This document shows positions 1 to 6,486 of a stretch of 15,308 nucleotides of DNA, piece by piece. The DNA lies in the NCBI GenBank assembly GCA_023415075.1, contig JAEZLU010000051.1, forward strand, positions 1 through 15,308. Direction: 5' to 3'. The position numbers and the translations under genes are program-made. The DNA comes from Bacillota bacterium. Its GTDB lineage: Bacteria; Bacillota; Negativicutes; Sporomusales; UBA7701. The stretch's first letter is position 1. Each line of letters begins with the position of its first letter. A model generated the notes under the pieces. That model had not been told where the DNA came from, did not search any database, and was given only the letters and a program-made list of their open reading frames with translations.

Positions 1-468
1 ATTGGCGAGCGCCAATCATTTAGTTTTCTTGTCCCGGCTGCAGCAGTAGCCGACGGACAGGAACTATGGCTGACAGGCCAGCTGGAAGTCGCGGGCGAAA
101 TCGTCAACAACGGTCGCGCCCTTAAAGCGACCGGCACCGTCAAAGCCAATGCCGCCGGTGTATGCAGCCGCTGTCTCGGCGAATTTGACGCACCGGTAAC
201 CATCCCCTTTGCCGAAGACTTTCAGGAAGCCTCCCAGGTGGCCGCCGGCGACGACAACACCGTCTACAGCGGTGACGAGATCGACCTCGGCGACCTTATA
301 CGCGAAGCCATAATCCTAGCCGAACCCATCAAGCCGCTCTGCTCGCAAGACTGCAAGGGCCTGTGCCCCAAATGCGGCATCAACCTCAATCAGACTACCT
401 GCGAATGCGACCACTTTACCGTCGACCCGCGATTGGCGGCACTCGAAAAATTACTGCATAAGAAATAA
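1..468 (+). CDS. yceD: YceD/DUF177 family protein (5'-truncated)
   Basis: The reading frame is open from the first base of the window, so the gene begins upstream; 155 residues are visible of a family usually about 165-180 long. The first in-frame ATG-like start inside the window (GTG near 238) would cut the protein in half and is not the real start. Two cysteine pairs mark the family: a C-S-R-C pair at visible residues 55 and 58, and a C-terminal C-x3-C-x3-C-P-K-C-G cluster followed by two more cysteines, resembling a metal-binding knuckle. The DUF177 family has been linked to ribosomal large-subunit or 23S rRNA accumulation and is habitually found directly upstream of rpmF, as here (78-base gap). 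Its exact biochemical role is not settled. The 469-546 gap holds only the rpmF ribosome binding site and no clear promoter, so yceD and rpmF are probably co-transcribed. Confidence 0.9.
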   Translation: MGERQSFSFLVPAAAVADGQELWLTGQLEVAGEIVNNGRALKATGTVKANAAGVCSRCLGEFDAPVTIPFAEDFQEASQVAAGDDNTVYSGDEIDLGDLIREAIILAEPIKPLCSQDCKGLCPKCGINLNQTTCECDHFTVDPRLAALEKLLHKK

Positions 469-546
469 CTCAACCCCACTGGATCAATACTAAACTATGC
501 CGGTGTCTTTACCGTACGGCCTTTGTAAGGAGGTGTAGATAATACT

Positions 547-723
547 ATGGCAGTTCCCAAGCGTAAAATGTCCAAGGCTCGCCGCGACAAGCGACGCGCC
601 AACTGGAAATTGACAGCTCCCGGACTCATTGAATGTCCCCAGTGCCACCAAATGAAAATGCCGCACCGCGTTTGCCCGGAATGCGGCCACTACAACGGCA
701 AAGAAGTAGTTAAAGCCGAATAA
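547..723 (+). CDS. rpmF: 50S ribosomal protein L32
   Basis: This small gene encodes 58 residues beginning M-A-V-P-K-R-K-M-S-K, the canonical L32 N-terminus. A basic, arginine- and lysine-rich stretch (residues 5-21) is followed by a zinc-ribbon type C-x2-C (C30, C33) and C-x2-C (C43, C46). L32 is a structural component of the 50S subunit and its length is normal for the family. The start is fixed by a strong Shine-Dalgarno AAGGAGGTG at 527-535, 11 bases upstream of the ATG. All four zinc cysteines are present, so this is the zinc-binding (C+) form. The downstream hairpin at 739-786 separates it from the lipid operon, so rpmF most likely ends the yceD transcript. Confidence 0.97.
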   Translation: MAVPKRKMSKARRDKRRANWKLTAPGLIECPQCHQMKMPHRVCPECGHYNGKEVVKAE

Positions 724-738
724 AATAGCCACAGGTGA

Positions 739-786
739 GCAAGATAAAAGGAAAATTTGAACTTTTATCTTGCTTTGTTTTTTCTT
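739..786 (+). terminator. Rho-independent terminator after rpmF
   Basis: A perfect 12-bp inverted repeat, GCAAGATAAAAG (739-750) and CTTTTATCTTGC (762-773), encloses an 11-base loop and is followed directly by a T-rich tract (TTTGTTTTTTC). The stem is AT-rich but long. It lies 15 bases after the rpmF stop and just before the promoter of fapR, so it divides the ribosomal transcript from the lipid-synthesis operon. Confidence 0.85.
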
Positions 787-813
787 GCATATTTAGTGGC
801 GGCCATATATAAT
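785..813 (+). promoter_or_regulatory. Vegetative (sigma-A type) promoter of the fapR-fab operon
   Basis: A -35 box TTGCAT (785-790) and a perfect -10 box TATAAT (808-813) are separated by exactly 17 bases. Transcription would begin near 819-822, leaving an untranslated leader of about 47 bases before fapR. The -35 box overlaps the T-tail of the preceding terminator. The candidate FapR operator lies immediately downstream, which fits autoregulation of the operon. Confidence 0.8.
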
Positions 814-831
814 AAATGCTAGTAATTGATT

Positions 832-848
832 ATATAACCTAGTGATAA
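832..848 (+). promoter_or_regulatory. Candidate FapR operator
   Basis: The 17-base site ATATAACCTAGTGATAA matches the Bacillus subtilis FapR consensus TTAGTACCTAGTCTTAA (as I recall it) at 12 of 17 positions, including the whole central ACCTAGT and the TAA end. Five of the eight symmetric pairs are complementary around the central T. It falls at about +12 to +28 relative to the inferred start, directly upstream of fapR, the expected place for autorepression. A weaker overlapping half-site resembling CTAGTA lies just upstream (819-824). Confidence 0.65.
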
Positions 849-867
849 GTTATTTGTTGGAGGCGCG

Positions 868-1431
868 ATGCGGGCCCAAAAGAAAAACCGCCAGGAGGCT
901 CTGCGGGAAAAACTGAATAGCAGTCCCTTCGTCACCGACGAAGCCTTGGCCGAGGCCCTCAAGGTCAGCGTCCAAACCATCCGCCTGGACCGTCTGGAAC
1001 TTGGCATCCCCGAGCTTCGGGAGCGGACCAAGTTGATGGCCGAGGACGCCCAGACCAAGCTCAAGGCCATCGGGTCAAGCGACGTCATCGGCGAACTTAT
1101 CGACCTCGAACTCGGCCGCTCCGGCATCTCGCTGATGACGGTGACCGACGGCATGATCATGGAAAAAACCCGGGTGGCCGGCGCCCACTACATCTTTGCC
1201 CAGGCCAATTCTTTGGCGCTGGCGGTGCTCGACGCCCCGGCGGCGGTAACCGGCATCGCCAACATCAAGTACAAGATTCCGGTACGAGCCGGCGAGAAAC
1301 TCATCGCCAAGGCTGAGGTGGTCAAACGGCGGAGCAACAAATTTTTCGTCTGGGTAAAAATCCGCAACGACAAACAAGAAGTCTTCCGGTCTAAATTCAT
1401 AATGGTATCGCTCGATAGCGAAGGGAGATAA
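868..1431 (+). CDS. fapR: FapR, malonyl-CoA-responsive repressor of lipid synthesis
   Basis: The 187-residue protein has the two-part FapR layout: an N-terminal DeoR-like helix-turn-helix (about residues 8-50, with the recognition-helix stretch V-S-V-Q-T-I-R-L-D-R at 33-42) and a C-terminal hot-dog fold (about 65-185), close to the usual length of about 190. In known FapR proteins the hot-dog domain binds malonyl-CoA, which releases the repressor from DNA. The segment R102 through N114 (T-R-V-A-G-A-H ... A-N-S-L) lies where ligand contacts are described. The start follows GGAGG at 859-863, only 4 bases before the ATG. fapR is the first gene behind the 785-813 promoter, and its stop is one base from the plsX start. 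It probably controls its own operon through the 832-848 site. Confidence 0.95.
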   Translation: MRAQKKNRQEALREKLNSSPFVTDEALAEALKVSVQTIRLDRLELGIPELRERTKLMAEDAQTKLKAIGSSDVIGELIDLELGRSGISLMTVTDGMIMEKTRVAGAHYIFAQANSLALAVLDAPAAVTGIANIKYKIPVRAGEKLIAKAEVVKRRSNKFFVWVKIRNDKQEVFRSKFIMVSLDSEGR

Positions 1432-1432
1432 T

Positions 1433-2455
1433 ATGAAAGTTGCCATAGACGCAATGGGGGGCGACTTTGCGCCGGAAGAAATCGTCCTGGGAGCCTTGGA
1501 GGCGGCCCGGGAATACCATTGCCAAATAGTTTTGGTGGGCGACGAAACCCAAATCACCGCCGCCCTCGACAAGCACGGCCCCTGGCAGGACACCGGCGTA
1601 AGCGTGCACCATGCCGGCGAGGTCATTGAGATGACTGATCACCCTGCGGCCGCCGTCCGCAAAAAGAAAGACGCTTCGGTGGTCGTCGCCGCCCGTCTGG
1701 TGAAGCAAGGCGACTGCGATGTCGTCATATCGGCAGGCAGCACCGGCGCCGCTGTGGCGGCCGCCCTTTTCGGCCTTGGCCGCATCAAAGGCATCGAGCG
1801 GCCGACCATCGCCACGCCAATCCCCAACGTATCGGGGACGACCATTCTCCTCGACTCGGGGGCCAACACCGACAGCAAGCCCAAGCACCTTGTCCAGAAT
1901 GCCATCATGGGTTCGATTTATGCCGAATACGTCCTGGGGATAAAAAAACCGCGGATCGGCCTTTTGAACATCGGCGAGGAAGAAACCAAAGGCAACGAAC
2001 AGGTTCTGGCCACCTTTCCGCTGCTGGCCAAACTTAAAACCATCAACTTCATCGGCAATGTGGAAGGCCGGGACATCCCGAAAGGAACCGTCGACGTTGT
2101 TGTCTGCGACGGTTTCGTCGGCAACATTGTCCTCAAATTTGGCGAAGGCTTGTCCACCGCCATTATGCAACTTCTTAAAGATGCGATCAAAAACGCCGGC
2201 TTCTTGGCCAAAATGGCCTCTTTGATAGTCCTGCCGGCCATGCGCGGCCTCAAGAAAAAACTGGACTACGCCGAATACGGCGGCGCCCCGCTGCTGGGAG
2301 TCGACGGCGGTTTCATCATCTGCCATGGCAGTTCCAAGGCCAAGGCCATCAAAAACGCCGTCCGCGTAGCCCGCGAATTCACCGAGAAGAAAGTAGTCGA
2401 GCATATTCGCGACAACATCGCCAAGGAGGGAGTCTTCACCAATGACGAACAATAA
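1433..2455 (+). CDS. plsX: Phosphate acyltransferase PlsX
   Basis: PlsX is a peripheral membrane enzyme that converts acyl-ACP and phosphate to acyl-phosphate, the donor used by PlsY for the first acylation of glycerol-3-phosphate. The 340 residues carry the family's landmarks in order: D-A-M-G-G-D at 6-11, S-A-G-S-T-G-A at 100-106, D-S-G-A-N-T-D at 141-147, I-G-N-V-E-G-R-D at 207-214, C-D-G-F-V-G-N at 225-231, and Y-G-G-A-P-L-L-G-V near 278-286. The length is typical (about 330-345). The start ATG lies one base after the fapR stop with GGGAG at 1423-1427 inside the end of fapR. The gene overlaps fabH by 14 bases, implying translational coupling. The fapR-plsX pairing is also standard in Bacillus. 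Confidence 0.97.
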   Translation: MKVAIDAMGGDFAPEEIVLGALEAAREYHCQIVLVGDETQITAALDKHGPWQDTGVSVHHAGEVIEMTDHPAAAVRKKKDASVVVAARLVKQGDCDVVISAGSTGAAVAAALFGLGRIKGIERPTIATPIPNVSGTTILLDSGANTDSKPKHLVQNAIMGSIYAEYVLGIKKPRIGLLNIGEEETKGNEQVLATFPLLAKLKTINFIGNVEGRDIPKGTVDVVVCDGFVGNIVLKFGEGLSTAIMQLLKDAIKNAGFLAKMASLIVLPAMRGLKKKLDYAEYGGAPLLGVDGGFIICHGSSKAKAIKNAVRVAREFTEKKVVEHIRDNIAKEGVFTNDEQ

Positions 2456-3455
2456 ATCAGTGGGAATACTCGGATTGGGAATCTACGTCCCCGACAAGAT
2501 ACTGACGAACAAAGACCTGGAAAAAATCGTCGATACCTCCGACGAATGGATCGTCGAACGCACCGGCATCCGCGAACGGCGGGTAGCCGATCCTGACATG
2601 GCCACTTCCGACCTGGCCACCAGGGCGGCCGAGCGGGCCATGGCCGAGGCCAAGGTAGGCCCGGACGAGATCGACCTCATTATTGCCTGCACCGCCACCC
2701 CGGATATGTTCTTCCCCTCGACTGCCTGCCTCATTCAGGCCAACCTTCAGGCCACCAACGCCGCCGCCTTCGACCTGGCGGCCGGCTGCTCCGGCTTCAT
2801 GTACGGCATGGCCACCGGCGCCCAGTTCATCAGAACCGGCCTTTATAAAAAAGCCCTTGTTGTCGGCGCCGAAACCCTTACCAGGATCATGGACTACACC
2901 GACCGCAACACCTGCGTCCTCTTCGGCGACGGTGCCGGCGCCGTAGTCCTCGGTGAAACCAAACCCGGCTGCGGCATCATCGGTTTTAACCTCGGTGCCG
3001 ACGGCAGCGGCGGCGATTTCCTCAAGCTGCCGGCCGGCGGCTCCCGCCACCCGGCTTCGGCCGAGACAGTAATTAACCGCCAGCACTTCGTCCACATGAA
3101 CGGCAACGAAGTCTTCAAATTTGCCATAAAAATCATGGGCGAGTCGGCCCTCAAGGCCCTCGAGGACGCCGGCCTCAGCCCCGCCGACGTCGACCTGCTC
3201 ATACCCCACCAAGCCAACATCCGCATCATCCAGTCGGCTGCCAAACGCCTCAAACTGCCGATGGACAAAGTCATCGTCAATGTCGACCGCTACGGCAACA
3301 CCTCCTCGGCCTCCATCCCCATCGCCCTTCGCGAGGCCATCGACGCCGGCCGGGTAAAAGACGGCGACATCATTGTGGCCGTCGGCTTCGGCGCCGGCCT
3401 GACCTGGGCTTCCTGCGTCATAAAGTGGTGCAAGGAGGCAAACACTATTGCCTAA
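2442..3455 (+). CDS. fabH: Beta-ketoacyl-ACP synthase III (FabH)
   Basis: FabH starts fatty-acid synthesis by condensing an acyl-CoA primer with malonyl-ACP. The 337-residue protein keeps the catalytic triad: C116 in A-G-C-S-G, H256 in P-H-Q-A-N, and N286 in G-N-T-S-S-A-S. It also has the E-R-T-G-I-R-E-R-R segment (39-47) and the C-terminal G-F-G-A-G-L-T-W-A-S motif (316-325). The start ATG is inside the end of plsX (14-base overlap), with AAGGAGGG at 2423-2430. The sequence alone does not show whether the primer is acetyl-CoA or a branched-chain acyl-CoA. Overlaps at both ends mark tight operon packing. Confidence 0.97.
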   Translation: MTNNKSVGILGLGIYVPDKILTNKDLEKIVDTSDEWIVERTGIRERRVADPDMATSDLATRAAERAMAEAKVGPDEIDLIIACTATPDMFFPSTACLIQANLQATNAAAFDLAAGCSGFMYGMATGAQFIRTGLYKKALVVGAETLTRIMDYTDRNTCVLFGDGAGAVVLGETKPGCGIIGFNLGADGSGGDFLKLPAGGSRHPASAETVINRQHFVHMNGNEVFKFAIKIMGESALKALEDAGLSPADVDLLIPHQANIRIIQSAAKRLKLPMDKVIVNVDRYGNTSSASIPIALREAIDAGRVKDGDIIVAVGFGAGLTWASCVIKWCKEANTIA

Positions 3456-4416
3456 AAAAAACCTCTGCGAGCTGCTTGGCATCAAATACCCTATCCTGCA
3501 GGGCGGGATGGCCTGGGTAGCTACCGCCGAACTGGCGGCCGCCGTCTCGAACGCCGGCGGTCTCGGCCTCATCGGCGCAGGTCACATGCCGCCAGAGCCC
3601 CTGCGGGCTGAAATACAAAAAGCCAAAGCCCTGACCACCAAGCCCTTTGGGGTCAACATCATGCTCATGTCGCCCTTCGTCAAAGAAGTTATGGCAGTCG
3701 TGCTCGCTGAGCGTGTGCCGGTCATCACGACCGGCGCCGGCAACCCTGGTGAATACATCCCGGCTCTCAAAGAAATCGGCACCAAAGTAATCCCGGTCGT
3801 CGCCTCGGTCGCGTTGGCCAAACGCCTGGAACGTGTAGGCGTCGACGCCGTCATCGCCGAAGGCATGGAAAGCGGCGGCCACGTCGGCGAAGTTACCACC
3901 ATGGCCCTCGTGCCCCAGGTTGCCGGCGCCGTCGACCTGCCGGTCATCGCCGCCGGCGGCATCGCCGACGCCCGCGGCCTCGTCGCTGCCCTCGCCCTCG
4001 GTGCCCAGGGCGTCCAGATCGGCACCCGCTTTGTCGCTTCCACCGAATGCACCGCCCATCAGAAATATAAAGAAGCCGTCCTCAAGGCCAAGGAACGCTC
4101 CACCGTCGTCACCGGACTGTCCTCCGGCCACCCCGTCCGCGTCGTCGACAACCGTCTGGCCAAAGACTTCGCCGAGCTCGACCGCCGCGGCGGCAGCCAG
4201 GAAGAATTCGACCGCCTGGGTGCCGGCCGTCTGAAAGCCGCAGCCCGTGACGGCGACATCGAATACGGCTCGGTCATGATCGGCCAGATCGCCGGCATGG
4301 TCAACACCGTCAAGCCGGTGGCCGAAATAGTCGCCGAAATAATCGGCGATGTGCCGCGGATAATTGCCGGCCTTCAGCAAGAGACCGCCGGTCGCATTCA
4401 TAATGTACATAAGTAA
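3448..4416 (+). CDS. fabK: Enoyl-ACP reductase II (FabK), FMN-dependent
   Basis: FabK is the flavin-dependent enoyl-ACP reductase that performs the last reductive step of each elongation round in bacteria lacking or supplementing FabI. The 322-residue product closely resembles pneumococcal FabK throughout: P-I-L-Q-G-G-M-A-W-V-A at 15-25, P-F-G-V-N-I-M-L-M-S-P-F at 66-77, T-T-G-A-G-N-P at 94-100, E-G-M-E-S-G-G-H-V-G with H145 (matching the essential H144 of Streptococcus), A-A-G-G-I-A-D at 168-174, and a C-terminal S-V-M-I-G-Q-I-A-G block. The start is TTG, supported by AAGGAGG at 3432-3438 nine bases upstream and by the N-terminal alignment; it overlaps fabH by 8 bases. Its place between fabH and fabD supports a true fatty-acid role and not nitronate oxidation. 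Confidence 0.95.
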   Translation: MPKKNLCELLGIKYPILQGGMAWVATAELAAAVSNAGGLGLIGAGHMPPEPLRAEIQKAKALTTKPFGVNIMLMSPFVKEVMAVVLAERVPVITTGAGNPGEYIPALKEIGTKVIPVVASVALAKRLERVGVDAVIAEGMESGGHVGEVTTMALVPQVAGAVDLPVIAAGGIADARGLVAALALGAQGVQIGTRFVASTECTAHQKYKEAVLKAKERSTVVTGLSSGHPVRVVDNRLAKDFAELDRRGGSQEEFDRLGAGRLKAAARDGDIEYGSVMIGQIAGMVNTVKPVAEIVAEIIGDVPRIIAGLQQETAGRIHNVHK

Positions 4417-4421
4417 AGGGG
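4415..4421 (+). promoter_or_regulatory. Ribosome binding site that decides the fabD start
   Basis: AAAGGGG ends 9 bases before the ATG at 4431 but directly abuts the ATG at 4422. The spacing therefore favours 4431, which gives the usual M-T-K-T-A-F-V-F-P-G-Q-G N-terminus. Confidence 0.7.
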
Positions 4422-4430
4422 ATGCTTAGT

Positions 4431-5375
4431 ATGACAAAAACGGCATTCGTGTTCCCCGGCCAGGGCTCGCAGGCTGTTGGCATGGGCAAAGAACTATTCG
4501 ACCTCTATCCGGCGGCCAAAGCTGTATTTGAAGAAGCAGACAGCGCCTTGGGCTTTTCCATCACCGACCTATGCTTCGGCGGTCCCGAAGAAGAATTGCG
4601 GAAAACCTTCAACACCCAGCCAGCCATCCTCACCGTCAGCATCGCCTGCCAGCGGGTTCTTGCCGAAAATGGCGTCGTGCCGGCCATCGTTGCCGGCCAT
4701 AGCCTGGGCGAGTACTCGGCCCTGGTAGCTGCCGGTGCTTTGGCATTCGCCGACGCCGTCCGCCTCGTCCGCAAACGCGGCCAGTTCATGCAGGAAGCCG
4801 TGCCCCTCGGACAGGGCAGCATGGCGGCCATTCTCGGCCTCGAGCGCGACCAGATCATCGCCGTCTGCCGGGAAGTCGAGGCCAAGGCCGGCCCCGTCCA
4901 GGCCGTCAACTTCAACTGCCCGGGTCAGGTCGTCATTGCCGGCGCCACCGCGGCCGTCGACGCCGCCGTAGAAGCCCTGAAAGCTGCCGGCGCCAAGCGG
5001 GCCATCCCCCTGCCGGTAAGCGCTCCCTTCCACAGCACCCTCATGAAACCGGCTGCCGAAAAACTGGCCGGCGAACTCGCCAAAATAACCGTCGCCGACG
5101 CCAAAATCCCCGTTGTCGCCAACGTCAACGGTCAGATCGTCACCAAAGGTGACGCCATCAAAGAATCACTTGTGAAACAAGCGGCCAGCCCCGTCCTCTG
5201 GGAAGACTGCGTCGCCGCCATGACTGCCTTCGGCGCCGCCGACTTCGTCGAAGTCGGTCCGGGCAAAGTGTTGACAGGCTTCACCAAAAAAATCGCCAAA
5301 GACGCCAATACACTGAATGTCGAGGACGACGGTTCTCTGCAAAAAACCCTTGATTATTTCAAGGAGGTCCGCTAA
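4431..5375 (+). CDS. fabD: Malonyl-CoA:ACP transacylase (FabD)
   Basis: FabD moves the malonyl group from CoA to the phosphopantetheine arm of ACP, supplying the extender for FabH and FabF. The 314-residue protein (from the 4431 start) shows F-P-G-Q-G-S-Q at 8-14, the nucleophile motif G-H-S-L-G-E with S91, the carboxylate-binding arginine R116 in R-K-R-G, and catalytic H201 in A-P-F-H-S. These match S92, R117 and H201 of E. coli FabD. The length is typical (about 310). An ATG at 4422 would add three residues but lies too close to the Shine-Dalgarno. The stop is one base before the fabG start, so the two genes are probably translationally coupled. Confidence 0.97.
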   Translation: MTKTAFVFPGQGSQAVGMGKELFDLYPAAKAVFEEADSALGFSITDLCFGGPEEELRKTFNTQPAILTVSIACQRVLAENGVVPAIVAGHSLGEYSALVAAGALAFADAVRLVRKRGQFMQEAVPLGQGSMAAILGLERDQIIAVCREVEAKAGPVQAVNFNCPGQVVIAGATAAVDAAVEALKAAGAKRAIPLPVSAPFHSTLMKPAAEKLAGELAKITVADAKIPVVANVNGQIVTKGDAIKESLVKQAASPVLWEDCVAAMTAFGAADFVEVGPGKVLTGFTKKIAKDANTLNVEDDGSLQKTLDYFKEVR

Positions 5376-5376
5376 A

Positions 5377-6120
5377 ATGCTTTTAGGTGGCAAAGTGGCA
5401 ATAATAACCGGCGCTTCCAGAGGCATTGGCCGGGCCGTCGCCCTTGAGCTTGCGAAAAACGGTGCCAAGGTTGTGGTAAACTTCGCCGGCAATCGGGCGG
5501 CAGCCGAACAGGTAGCGGCAGCCATCAAGGAAAACGGCGGCGAAGCCATCCTTCACCAGGCTGACGTAGCGGACGCGGCGACGGTCGACGCTTTGTTCAA
5601 AGCGGCAACCGAAGCTTTCGGCCGGGTTGACATACTTGTCAACAACGCCGGCATCACCCGCGACAATCTTCTTCTCCGGATGAAGGAGGAAGATTGGGAC
5701 GCCGTGCTGAACACCAACCTCAAGGGCGTTTTCAACTGCACGAAAGTAGCCGCGAAAATCATGATGAAGCAGCGTAGCGGCAAAATCATCAACATGACTT
5801 CGGTCATCGGTCTGATGGGCAATGCCGGACAGGCCAACTACGCAGCCGCCAAAGCAGGCGTCATCGGCTTCACCAAGGCTACGGCCAAGGAACTGGCCTC
5901 GCGGAACATCACGGTAAATGCCATCGCCCCCGGTTTTATTACCACAGATATGACGGCCGTCCTAACCGACGACGTCAAGGCCGAAATGGCCAAGCAAATC
6001 CCCCTCGGCCGCCTGGGAACCCCCGAAGACATAGCCGCCGCCGTCCTCTTCCTGGCATCGGACGCCGCCAGCTACATCACCGGGCAGACCTTGACAGTCG
6101 ATGGCGGCATGGTAATGTAA
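5377..6120 (+). CDS. fabG: 3-oxoacyl-ACP reductase (FabG)
   Basis: FabG is the NADPH-dependent short-chain dehydrogenase that reduces 3-oxoacyl-ACP to 3-hydroxyacyl-ACP. The 247 residues contain the Rossmann glycine motif T-G-A-S-R-G-I-G at 11-18, N-N-A-G at 89-92, and the catalytic set N114, S142, Y155 and K159 (Y-A-A-A-K), with P-G-F-I-T-T-D-M and a final V-D-G-G-M. The open frame extends upstream into fabD to 5317, but the start at 5377 is chosen because AAGGAGG at 5361-5367 sits 9 bases away and the protein then begins M-L-L-G-G-K-V-A like other FabGs. Thirty-nine bases separate it from acpP. Confidence 0.97.
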   Translation: MLLGGKVAIITGASRGIGRAVALELAKNGAKVVVNFAGNRAAAEQVAAAIKENGGEAILHQADVADAATVDALFKAATEAFGRVDILVNNAGITRDNLLLRMKEEDWDAVLNTNLKGVFNCTKVAAKIMMKQRSGKIINMTSVIGLMGNAGQANYAAAKAGVIGFTKATAKELASRNITVNAIAPGFITTDMTAVLTDDVKAEMAKQIPLGRLGTPEDIAAAVLFLASDAASYITGQTLTVDGGMVM

Positions 6121-6143
6121 TTGCGAATGGCTGACATTTTCGG

Positions 6144-6153
6144 AAGGAGGTGA
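6144..6153 (+). promoter_or_regulatory. Very strong Shine-Dalgarno of acpP
   Basis: AAGGAGGTGA is fully complementary to the 3' end of 16S rRNA and lies 6 bases before the acpP ATG. It is the longest Shine-Dalgarno match I saw in the window, which fits the high protein abundance expected of ACP. Confidence 0.8.
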
Positions 6154-6159
6154 ACATCA

Positions 6160-6396
6160 ATGACGACTTTTGACAAGGTTAAAGAAATCGTTGTCGAACA
6201 ACTTGGCGTTGAAGAAGCCGACGTTACCCTCGATTCCACCTTTATCGACGATCTCGGGGCCGATTCCCTCGATATCGTGGAACTGATCATGGCCTTTGAA
6301 GAGGAATTCAACATCGAAATTCCCGACGAAGCCGCCGAAAAGATTAAGACTGTTAGAGATGCTGTGGAGTACATAGACAAAGAAAAGCAAGGTTAA
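6160..6396 (+). CDS. acpP: Acyl carrier protein
   Basis: ACP carries growing acyl chains on a phosphopantetheine arm and is the common substrate of every Fab enzyme encoded here and of PlsX. The 78-residue acidic protein has the universal modification motif G-A-D-S-L-D with S36 as the attachment serine, followed by the acidic recognition helix D-I-V-E-L-I-M-A-F-E-E-E-F. The length is typical (about 77). A very strong ribosome binding site precedes it, and a hairpin terminator follows 18 bases after the stop. ACP could therefore be made in excess of the downstream genes. Confidence 0.98.
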   Translation: MTTFDKVKEIVVEQLGVEEADVTLDSTFIDDLGADSLDIVELIMAFEEEFNIEIPDEAAEKIKTVRDAVEYIDKEKQG

Positions 6397-6414
6397 ACAA
6401 ATTACCTGTGAAAA

Positions 6415-6452
6415 AAGAAAGTCCCGTGGAATAGTTTTCGCGGGACTTTCTT
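6415..6452 (+). terminator. Terminator or attenuator hairpin after acpP
   Basis: A perfect 12-bp repeat, AAGAAAGTCCCG (6415-6426) and CGGGACTTTCTT (6441-6452), encloses a 14-base loop. The six GC-rich inner pairs are followed by TTTCTT on the + strand, and a run of six A residues precedes the stem, so the element could also stop transcription on the minus strand. Because fabF and rnc lie downstream without an obvious promoter, partial read-through is likely. Confidence 0.7.
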
Positions 6453-6470
6453 AAGGGTAATGGTCGTCGA

Positions 6471-6479
6471 TTGGAGGAG
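6471..6479 (+). promoter_or_regulatory. Ribosome binding site that decides the TTG start of the second FabK-like gene
   Basis: TTGGAGGAG contains GGAGG at 6473-6477, ending 9 bases before TTG at 6487. The upstream in-frame ATG at 6460 precedes this site and sits just after the terminator stem with no purine-rich sequence of its own, so the TTG is preferred. Confidence 0.75.
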
Positions 6480-6486
6480 TTGTTAC

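Noticed and set aside
1397..4410. Minus-strand open frames of over 320 codons opposite plsX, fabH and fabK
   Set aside because: Each follows the boundaries of a strong + strand gene and has a low-complexity composition. I treat them as codon-bias shadows and not overlapping genes.
5317..5376. Upstream extension of fabG to 5317
   Set aside because: It overlaps the end of fabD, adds 20 residues not found in FabG proteins and lacks the well-placed AAGGAGG that serves 5377.
6460..6486. ATG start at 6460 for the FabK-like gene
   Set aside because: It lies just after the terminator stem without its own Shine-Dalgarno, and the GGAGG at 6473-6477 is correctly spaced for TTG at 6487.
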